From Desulfobacterales bacterium (GTDB lineage: Bacteria > Desulfobacterota > Desulfobacteria > Desulfobacterales > C00003106): a DNA stretch of 8,963 bases. Both the position numbers and the translations under genes were made by a program. A model generated the notes under the pieces. That model saw nothing but the letters and a program-made list of their open reading frames with translations. It had not been told where the DNA came from and made no database searches. Numbering within the stretch: position 1 is the first letter of the stretch; each line of letters starts with the position of its first letter. The stretch spans positions 1-8,963 of the forward strand of contig JAUVFC010000058.1 in assembly GCA_030594505.1 (NCBI GenBank). Direction: 5' to 3'. Shown here piece after piece: positions 1-5,797 of the stretch.

Positions 1-93
1 CTCTCCAACGTCAAACCCCGACATTAGAATAACCTTTTTAACAACCAAACGTATAGAGGGAGAATCATCTACTATCAAAACATTATAAGCCAT
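1..93 (-). CDS. CheY-like response regulator, N-terminal fragment (runs off left edge)
   Basis: Thirty-one codons from an ATG at 91-93 continue past the left edge without a stop. The translation opens MAYNVLIVDDSPSIR, which is the beta-1 strand and acidic pair (Asp9, Asp10) of a receiver domain. These two aspartates bind the Mg2+ needed for phosphorylation. The phospho-accepting aspartate (near residue 55-60) lies outside the window. The gene begins 41 bp after cheD and is the last visible member of the cheA-cheD series, so it most likely encodes the receiver that takes phosphate from this CheA. The N-terminus resembles stand-alone CheY proteins, but a longer protein such as CheB cannot be excluded because only the first strand and helix are seen. 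No strong Shine-Dalgarno sequence precedes it. Confidence 0.85.
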   Translation of the reverse strand, partial: MAYNVLIVDDSPSIRLVVKKVILMSGFDVGE

Positions 94-134
94 AGACCAA
101 CCACTTCAGCCTTACACCAAAAGGTTCTTATCTC

Positions 135-617
135 TTACAGAACAATCTCTCTTCTTGCTGAAACCTTAAGTGTTACCGTGCCCGTTTTAATATTCAATGA
201 TATTGTTCTATTGACGTTTCCCCCTATATCTTCACTTTCAATCATAACATTGTTCCGCCAGAGCATCTTTCTTAAAGCAACATAATTTCTCTTGCCTATA
301 TCGAAAATCCCTGCCGGATCCATAAGCTGGGAACCGCCTGCCACCTTTACAATCATACGGTTCTTTTTTGCTCCGAGCTTAAAACAGGATTTAAACAGCA
401 TCGGAATCGCCGTATCGGCAAACATCAACGGTTTATTTTTTGCTTTCTCTTTATCCAGACTGGAATTCGGCAACATATAATGAAGTAATCCACCAACCTT
501 TACGACCGGATCATAAACAACAATGCCGATACATGATCCCAACGAATAGGTTGTCAGTATCGTATTCGGATCATTGCTGACCTTCATATCCGCAATTCCT
601 ATTACCACTTTACTCAA
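135..617 (-). CDS. cheD: CheD, chemoreceptor glutamine deamidase
   Basis: This 160-residue protein has the length and full motif set of CheD, which deamidates selected glutamines on methyl-accepting chemotaxis receptors and thereby tunes their signalling to CheA. The catalytic triad is visible as Thr23, Cys29 (in SLGSC) and His46 (in LLHYMLP), the same spacing as in Thermotoga CheD. The KVAGGSQL segment (91-98) and the IGKRN segment (107-111) are also typical of the family. The start is a TTG codon at 615-617. An in-frame TAA lies one codon further upstream, so no longer start is possible. The next ATG (Met11) would remove the conserved first strand VVIGIADM. The gene lies 48 bp after cheA and 41 bp before the receiver gene, in one apparent operon. 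No CheC partner is visible in the window. Confidence 0.95.
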   Translation of the reverse strand: MSKVVIGIADMKVSNDPNTILTTYSLGSCIGIVVYDPVVKVGGLLHYMLPNSSLDKEKAKNKPLMFADTAIPMLFKSCFKLGAKKNRMIVKVAGGSQLMDPAGIFDIGKRNYVALRKMLWRNNVMIESEDIGGNVNRTISLNIKTGTVTLKVSARREIVL

Positions 618-665
618 GGCTTATCCGGTTATCGCTAAAAAATCTACTCCATCATGAAGAGATTC

Positions 666-2927
666 TCAGCAACTTTCAGTAATTTGAAAAAGACCGGCAG
701 CATCAAGGATAAGCCCCACACGACCGTCGGCCAATATGGCGCCTCCAGCCAATCCTTTCACATTTTTAAATTTTTCTCCGAGGCTCTTGATCACGATTTC
801 GCGTTTGCCGATCAATCCATCTACCAATATACATTTTTGGTGCCCCTCACTCTCTACAACAACAACTATGCCCTCCCATGGATTATAATGCCTTGGTTTA
901 AAGCCAAAAAGTTTATGAAGACGAACAAGTGGAAGGACATCATCTCTGATCTTGATCATCTCACCCCGTCCCGCAACAGTACCATAAGATTCCTGATCAG
1001 GCCGAAGAGATTCAACTACCGAAATTGTTGGTATAATATATTCCCTGTCTCCTGCTTGAACCAGCATCCCGTCTATAATGGCCAATGTGAGGGGAAGTCG
1101 CATCGTGACCGTGGCGCCAATGTTCTTTTTAGAACATATATCAAGCTTTCCTCGCATATTATCGATAGTGCCTTTCACCACGTCCATTCCAACTCCCCGT
1201 CCGGATATATCAGTAATCTGATCAGCAGTAGAGAAGCCCGGCTGCAAAATCAAGGCATTGATCTCCTGATCGGACATTTTCTCATCCGGCTTTAGCAATC
1301 CCCTTTCTATGGCTTTGTTGAGTATCTTGTCTCTGTCGAGTCCTCTCCCGTCATCAGCAATCTCGATTACAATGTTACCACCCTTGTGATACGCTTTCAG
1401 AGTCAGTCTCCCCTTCACGGGCTTTCCTGCCGCTTCACGTGCGTCAGGCATCTCAATGCCATGATCAATTGAGTTGCGCACCATATGCACTAAAGGGTCG
1501 TAAATTTCATCAACCATATTTCGGTCTATCTCTGTATCTTCACCGTACATTTCAAGATTGACCGACTTCCCGGCTTTTCTGGAAAGATCGCGAACCAGAC
1601 GCATCATCTTGTGAAAGGTCTGTTTGATCGGAACCATGCGCATTGACATAGAAATTTTTTGCACTTCAGATGTGAGGCGTCCGAGTTGGGCCAAATTTCT
1701 ATAAAGTTTTTGATCCTTAGAGGCAACCAATGACGCACTCTCTTGCAGCATCGATTGCGTTATCACCAATTCTCCGACCATGTCGACCATGTTGTCCAGT
1801 TTTTTGGTATCAATCTTGATAAATGTGGGTTGGCTCCCACCAACTTTTTCCGTCTTAACTTGTTCACCACGTCGCTTCTTTTGTTCTCTCAACGCATGCG
1901 TAACCTCCGAGGATGTCGCCTTTTTCTCAGAGATGAGTATCTCCCCGATCTTTTTGTCCTGTCCAAGCTCTCGTTGCTTCTTGACAACATCCTCGAAGTC
2001 TGCTTGTGTCAAGCACCCCTTTTCTATTAGTATATCACCTACTCCAACCCCATCCTTTGCAGGCGCACGCGAGGAAGAATCATCTCCTTGTTTTTGCTTA
2101 TCTTCAAAATCAGATCGGGCTACCGATCTTAATTTGTTGATGAATGTATCCAAATGAAGCCCGGTGGATGTGATAAAGCCCGTCTCAATATCCCCTTTTA
2201 GATGATCGATCAGTCCCTTCAATAGATCAACGGCTTCCAGTATTATATCAACAATCTCTTCGTTGATTATCAAGTTTTGACTTCTTGCTTCATCAAGGAG
2301 GGATTCTACTTCGTGGGATAGTTGGTTGACATCTTTAAGGTTTAGAAATCCGGCAACCCCTTTTATTGTATGAAACGGTCTGAAAACAGCATTTATGACC
2401 TCTATATTTCCAGGCTCCTGTTCAAGTGAAAGAACACTTACCTCTATTCTTTCAAGGTGGTCTTCTGCTTCAGCAATAAAACTGGATAAAAGTTCCTTGT
2501 CCTGGATGGACTCCGGAGCCATATCAACATCATGGTGATCATCCTTAGTCTCTTTTGTCTCTTCATCTTCTATCGTACTGCCGGAGGGAGAAATATGCTC
2601 TTTTAAAAAACCTGCTATTTTTGCAGAATAGGATTGGCCACGTTGTTCGTCTCTCAAAATCTCTTGAAAAAGTGAAACTCCATCGGCGATCTTTTTCATC
2701 CCCTCATCCACTGGAATTTCCTCTAACATCAGCTGTTCAATTATTGATTTTACCGCGTTGCTAAATTTTACCAAAGAACCATTTTGAATGCCTACAACCA
2801 ATTGATTTACTTCATCAAACCGGTTTAAGACAACGCTGAAGCCAGGGATATTGTTGCCTTCAAGCATAACTACATCGAGCGCGATCTTGTCTATCAGCTC
2901 CAACGCCTTGTTAAGATAATCTTCCAT
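666..2927 (-). CDS. cheA: CheA chemotaxis histidine kinase with divergent N-terminal region and MshEN-like repeats
   Basis: This 753-residue cytoplasmic kinase phosphorylates itself and passes the phosphate to CheY/CheB when stimulated by receptors through CheW. Domains in order are: residues 1-140, a helical region with no clear family; about 145-240, an HPt (P1) domain with the phospho-accepting His186 in FHTIKG; about 294-350, two LG-type 24-residue repeats in place of a recognisable P2 domain; about 368-450, the P3 dimerisation helices (IDTKKLDNMVDMVGELV); about 455-612, the ATPase domain with N box (His481 to His489, RNSIDHG), G1 box DDGRG (525-529), F box PGFST (563-567) and G2 box GRGVG (576-580); about 613-753, the CheW-like P5 domain. 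All catalytic boxes are intact. The ATG at 2925-2927 has no strong Shine-Dalgarno sequence. The gene starts 101 bp after the soluble kinase gene and precedes cheD. The extra N-terminal region and the repeats are the unusual parts. Confidence 0.97.
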   Translation of the reverse strand: MEDYLNKALELIDKIALDVVMLEGNNIPGFSVVLNRFDEVNQLVVGIQNGSLVKFSNAVKSIIEQLMLEEIPVDEGMKKIADGVSLFQEILRDEQRGQSYSAKIAGFLKEHISPSGSTIEDEETKETKDDHHDVDMAPESIQDKELLSSFIAEAEDHLERIEVSVLSLEQEPGNIEVINAVFRPFHTIKGVAGFLNLKDVNQLSHEVESLLDEARSQNLIINEEIVDIILEAVDLLKGLIDHLKGDIETGFITSTGLHLDTFINKLRSVARSDFEDKQKQGDDSSSRAPAKDGVGVGDILIEKGCLTQADFEDVVKKQRELGQDKKIGEILISEKKATSSEVTHALREQKKRRGEQVKTEKVGGSQPTFIKIDTKKLDNMVDMVGELVITQSMLQESASLVASKDQKLYRNLAQLGRLTSEVQKISMSMRMVPIKQTFHKMMRLVRDLSRKAGKSVNLEMYGEDTEIDRNMVDEIYDPLVHMVRNSIDHGIEMPDAREAAGKPVKGRLTLKAYHKGGNIVIEIADDGRGLDRDKILNKAIERGLLKPDEKMSDQEINALILQPGFSTADQITDISGRGVGMDVVKGTIDNMRGKLDICSKKNIGATVTMRLPLTLAIIDGMLVQAGDREYIIPTISVVESLRPDQESYGTVAGRGEMIKIRDDVLPLVRLHKLFGFKPRHYNPWEGIVVVVESEGHQKCILVDGLIGKREIVIKSLGEKFKNVKGLAGGAILADGRVGLILDAAGLFQITESC
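1878..2048 (-). other. Tandem MshEN-like repeats inside CheA (residues 294-350)
   Basis: Two 24-residue units are seen: residues 295-318 (GVG, six residues, Gly304, thirteen residues, Gln318) and residues 326-349 (KIG, six residues, Lys335, thirteen residues, Gln349). The spacing equals that of the MshEN motif (RLG-x6-G-x13-Q), known from the N-terminal domain of type II secretion/type IV pilus ATPases such as MshE, where it binds c-di-GMP. Here the first arginine of each unit is Gly or Lys, the second unit lacks the middle glycine, and the linker is seven rather than five residues. The fold assignment is reasonable, but ligand binding is uncertain. Confidence 0.6.
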
Positions 2928-3028
2928 TTGTCAACTTTTCTACCCGCTATGTCAAAATTTACAACACCACTTTTGATGATTTCGCAATAGAGTGTCTTAG
3001 CAGTGAGTATTGAGTCATTCCACGCCCA

Positions 3029-3826
3029 CTAAATGTTTGCTCTCTTCCCGGCGGGAACATTCAGTATAAAAGTAGTTGCTCCCGGAGCGCTTTCATATGT
3101 AACTGCACCGCCATAATCCTTTATAAGTAAATCTACAAAGGATAGCCCCAATCCTATATTTTCGTCGAGCTTTCCCTCGTAATCAGAATCTTTTTTTGTA
3201 GTGAAAAAAGGACTAAATATATGTTTTCGATCTTTTTCCGGAATGCCGCATCCGGTATCACTTATCTTTATGGTAACCATCCTTTCGTTGTGAGACGTCT
3301 CTATCTCAAGACGTTTTTCCTCAGTATCGGCCAGGGCCTCTAACGCATTTTGAACAATACTCAATATCATTGCCCCAAATTCAGAATATCGGCCAACTAC
3401 GGTAGGAAGGTTTTCGTCAAAACGGTAAACCTTGTCTACTTTATGTTTAAAAACCATATTTGCATTAAGAAGAAATAGCGTGTCTTTTATAAGATCATTG
3501 ATTTTAATAGGTTGGAGGGTAGACCTTCTTTCCACAATCATGCCGCTGGTAAGATGGATGTGCTGATTATTCAAGTCGTCCAGCCCTTTTAAAATGGAGT
3601 TTATACGTTCACTCATCTTGTCCATGAGGTCTCCCATTTCGGATATACTTCCCACCCGGACCCCTTCCTGGAGTTGTTTTATATTCATTTCTAACTGTTC
3701 CGAACGTATATAAAGGATTTGAAACGGGCCATTAAGATTGTGTATAACACCTTCTATGACACGAATGAGATATGCTCCACAGTAGTGGTCGGCCAGTTTT
3801 CTAATCAACATCTCTTCTCTATTCAT
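3029..3826 (-). CDS. Soluble sensor-less histidine kinase (HNxNGP-type H box)
   Basis: The protein has 265 residues and no signal peptide, membrane segment or recognisable sensor domain. It autophosphorylates a histidine, probably His29 in VIHNLNGPFQ, using the C-terminal ATPase domain. Helical dimerisation segments follow the H box (about 34-95). The ATPase boxes are intact: N box around Asn160 (VQNALEAL), G1 box DTGCGIP (190-196), F box FSPFFTTK (204-211) and G2 box GLGLS (225-229). No receiver domain is attached, so it needs a separate partner, possibly the CheY-like protein encoded further downstream. The ATG at 3824-3826 was chosen over an upstream in-frame ATG at 3916 because AAGGAG lies four bases before it and because the longer form would only add residues read from inside the PilZ gene. 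The start overlaps the PilZ stop by 8 bp, which implies translational coupling. Confidence 0.88.
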   Translation of the reverse strand: MNREEMLIRKLADHYCGAYLIRVIEGVIHNLNGPFQILYIRSEQLEMNIKQLQEGVRVGSISEMGDLMDKMSERINSILKGLDDLNNQHIHLTSGMIVERRSTLQPIKINDLIKDTLFLLNANMVFKHKVDKVYRFDENLPTVVGRYSEFGAMILSIVQNALEALADTEEKRLEIETSHNERMVTIKISDTGCGIPEKDRKHIFSPFFTTKKDSDYEGKLDENIGLGLSFVDLLIKDYGGAVTYESAPGATTFILNVPAGKRANI

Positions 3827-4409
3827 CCGTCTCCTTAGTACTCCTGATGGCTCCCCTCTGCTGTTGAAAGGTATAAAAAATAATTTTTTCCCTATCATCT
3901 TTGTGCAAGTCGACAAACTTTAAAGCGATCTCGCAAGTCGTTTCTTCGCCATCGAGGGTCGGAACAACCCTGACAACCTCGCCATACATATCCAGCCACA
4001 CAGGAGGGACTTTTGAAACCAAGAAATTCGTGTTCAGAATATCTCCAATTCGCAATGGTTCTTCATACACAATGCTCATCCCGGCCCCGCTGATATTGAG
4101 CGTTCTCCCTTTCCTGATTTTTTCCTTGTCATTTTCATCAGTTAGCAGCAACTCCAATATTCGATCCAACTTATCATCGATACGAAATAAAAAATCTATA
4201 AAATGGGGGTCACATTTTATACAGCCGGACTCATCTTCAGTGAAGGAAGATACTATCCTCTCATTCTTCTGTAGCCTATGGAGACGATTTTGTCCCTTAG
4301 AGGCTTTGATGTTATTATATTTATCGGGCGACATAACAGTAAACTTTACCGGAACCGAAATCGGCGCCCGTACATGTTCTCTCTTCTGTTTGTGAGTGAA
4401 ATCTTTCAT
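3819..4409 (-). CDS. PilZ-domain protein with helical insertion (probable c-di-GMP effector)
   Basis: This is a 196-residue cytoplasmic protein. The c-di-GMP-binding motifs of PilZ are both present: RxxxR as Arg10-Arg14 (KREHVRAP) and NxSxxG as Asn105-Gly110 (LNISGAG). C-terminal beta strands follow (WLDMYGEVVRVV, CEIALKFVDL). The two motifs are usually about 20-30 residues apart, but here they are about 90 apart. The insert (about 30-98) contains a helix with hydrophobic residues Phe70, Leu74, Ile77, Leu81, Ile84 and Leu88 in perfect 4-3 spacing, suggesting coiled-coil oligomerisation, as in the tetrameric PilZ protein Xcc6012. The gene ends with ATGAATAG shared with the following kinase gene. 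Its product may therefore pass c-di-GMP state to that kinase, which is inference. The start ATG at 4407-4409 keeps RxxxR close to the N-terminus, as is usual. Its Shine-Dalgarno sequence is weak. Confidence 0.88.
   Translation of the reverse strand: MKDFTHKQKREHVRAPISVPVKFTVMSPDKYNNIKASKGQNRLHRLQKNERIVSSFTEDESGCIKCDPHFIDFLFRIDDKLDRILELLLTDENDKEKIRKGRTLNISGAGMSIVYEEPLRIGDILNTNFLVSKVPPVWLDMYGEVVRVVPTLDGEETTCEIALKFVDLHKDDREKIIFYTFQQQRGAIRSTKETDE
3831..3836 (-). promoter_or_regulatory. Shine-Dalgarno site for the histidine kinase gene
   Basis: AAGGAG on the minus strand lies four bases before the ATG at 3824-3826, inside the last codons of the PilZ gene. It is the clearest ribosome binding site in the window and decides the start of the histidine kinase gene. 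Confidence 0.75.
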
Positions 4410-4538
4410 GTCTATTCTTTTATTTATCCTTCATAATAGCAAATAGCAACGGTAAAAATTCTATGTTTTGTGTGCGGTCTTGTTGCCACTTCTGGGGACG
4501 TTTTGAAACTGCCTCAGATGTACTTTTTTCGTAATAGT
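4410..4538 (-). other. Intergenic region between glycosyltransferase and PilZ genes
   Basis: This 129-bp gap is the largest in the window and separates the polysaccharide genes from the signalling genes. It holds no open reading frame worth calling and no convincing hairpin with a T run. It is the most likely place for a promoter serving PilZ, the kinase and possibly the che genes. A sigma-54-like site lies within it. Confidence 0.6.
4473..4488 (-). promoter_or_regulatory. Possible sigma-54 promoter (-24/-12) upstream of the PilZ gene
   Basis: The minus strand reads TGGCAACAAGACCGCA. It keeps the essential GG and GC dinucleotides at the correct ten-base spacing and eight of the eleven consensus positions of TGGCAC-N5-TTGCA. 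The -12 half is weak (CCGCA). A transcript from here would start near 4462 and give a leader of about 50 bases before the PilZ ATG. No activator site was identified. This is a candidate only. Confidence 0.25.
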
Positions 4539-5762
4539 TCACCGCAATCCCTCATACAATCTCTCTATCTTGCGTATCATCGTGGATACATCAAAGGCCG
4601 GATAGATCATGCGTCTCCCACACTTACCCAATTGATTAGCCAGGTCCTTATTAGTGAGCAATCTTAATATTCCTCTGCAGAGTGCTTCAGAATCTTTCGG
4701 AGGCACTAAGATTCCATTTACGCCATGTTTGACCAAATCAACAATACCTCCGACCATACTCGCCACTATAGGTTTGCAGGCAACCATGGCCTCAACCAGT
4801 ACCTTGCCCATCCCCTCATTAAGTGAAGGGAATGCAAGGATGTCAAACGTGTAGAGTATCTCGGCGACATCGCTTCTCCAACCGGCAAATATTATATTTT
4901 TTCTAATCTCCAGAGCCCGTGCTTGTTCCTCAAGCTCTCTCTCCAAATCACCATCCCCAATAAAAACAAAGACGGTCCTAGGCGCTTTTTCGATAACACA
5001 CTTTGCCGCCTCGATCAGATATCTATGTCCCTTGATCGTCACCAATCTGCCGATTGTCCCTACCACATTATAGTCTTCCGGTATGCCCAGATATCTCTTC
5101 TTGGCTTTTATATCCACATTCAAATCGATGAACCGGTCCAACTCAACGCCACTATGAATAGTTATGAATTTCTCATTAGTCCCCACCCCCTGGTCAAGAT
5201 GCTCATCCCTTTCACGGTCGGTTAATGCAACCATCCTATCTGTAATCAGAGCTGATATCTTCTCTGCGAATGTAAAACACTTTGTTAGTCCGGGGTTGAA
5301 ATAGTCATTAAATATATGACCATGAGGAGTATGTATGATTACCGGGACCCCAGCGAGAAAAGCCGCCCAGCGTCCCAACAGCCCGGCTTTGGATGTATGG
5401 GTATGAACGATATGTGGTTTCTCTCTCTTGATAACTTTTAAAATGGTCCAAAACGATCGAAGATCGCACCAAGGATCTATGCGCCTGACCAGGGAATCAA
5501 CATCGACCACCTCTATGCCACTTTCCATAGCCGTCCTTAGATCCCTATCAACGAGTTCTTTTTCGTGCTGGTCCATGTTCGATTCTAAAGAAGACCCCTT
5601 AATCAGCTTGACGGTGTATCGGGTCTTGTCCAATCCCAACACGGTAAGAAGGGTGTTCTGTGCCGAGCCACCCCGGTCCTGACGGGTTATGATGTGTATT
5701 ACCTTGACCTTGTCTGAACGTTTCATTGCTTTATGAAGTAATATGTTTCGATCTTTTGGCAT
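4539..5762 (-). CDS. Glycosyltransferase family 4 (polysaccharide synthesis)
   Basis: This 407-residue GT-B fold enzyme transfers a sugar from a nucleotide-sugar donor to a growing, probably lipid-linked, glycan on the cytoplasmic side of the membrane. The N-terminal domain has the acceptor-side glycine loop (IITRQDRGGSAQNT, 24-37) and HTHTSKAGLLGRWAA (120-134), common in O-antigen and exopolysaccharide transferases. The C-terminal domain shows Arg239 and Lys244 (GRLVTIKG) and the EX7E pair Glu316-Glu324 that contacts the donor. The donor and acceptor sugars cannot be read from the sequence. The ATG at 5760-5762 is taken as the start. Met13 (ATG at 5724-5726) is an alternative, since the family core begins at about residue 18 and neither start has a clear Shine-Dalgarno sequence. 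The gene lies 35 bp after the amidotransferase gene, in the same apparent operon. Confidence 0.92.
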   Translation of the reverse strand: MPKDRNILLHKAMKRSDKVKVIHIITRQDRGGSAQNTLLTVLGLDKTRYTVKLIKGSSLESNMDQHEKELVDRDLRTAMESGIEVVDVDSLVRRIDPWCDLRSFWTILKVIKREKPHIVHTHTSKAGLLGRWAAFLAGVPVIIHTPHGHIFNDYFNPGLTKCFTFAEKISALITDRMVALTDRERDEHLDQGVGTNEKFITIHSGVELDRFIDLNVDIKAKKRYLGIPEDYNVVGTIGRLVTIKGHRYLIEAAKCVIEKAPRTVFVFIGDGDLERELEEQARALEIRKNIIFAGWRSDVAEILYTFDILAFPSLNEGMGKVLVEAMVACKPIVASMVGGIVDLVKHGVNGILVPPKDSEALCRGILRLLTNKDLANQLGKCGRRMIYPAFDVSTMIRKIERLYEGLR

Positions 5763-5797
5763 AGCTTACGGAATACTTTTCCAACATATCGCTCCCG

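Noticed and set aside
654..1295. 213-codon open frame on the plus strand
   Set aside because: It lies antisense to the conserved ATPase and CheW-like domains of CheA, shows no recognisable family and has a low-complexity, shadow-like composition.
1743..2157. Two overlapping plus-strand open frames
   Set aside because: Both are antisense to the CheA P3 and repeat region and overlap each other. No motif or ribosome binding site supports either.
2929..2955. Two TTGACA sequences 21 bp apart just before cheA
   Set aside because: They match a -35 box, but no -10 box follows at 16-18 bp and the nearer one almost touches the ATG. This is probably coincidence.
3827..3916. Upstream extension of the histidine kinase by 30 residues
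   Set aside because: It lies within the PilZ coding region in another frame, and a strong AAGGAG site supports the downstream ATG instead.
3901..4395. 164-codon plus-strand open frame
   Set aside because: It is antisense to almost the whole PilZ gene, whose motifs are intact. Its Ser-rich composition is that of a reverse-frame shadow.
4433..4438. TATTAT as a sigma-70 -10 box for the PilZ gene
   Set aside because: The sequence 17 bp upstream is GAATTT, which has little likeness to TTGACA. AT-rich matches of this kind are common by chance.
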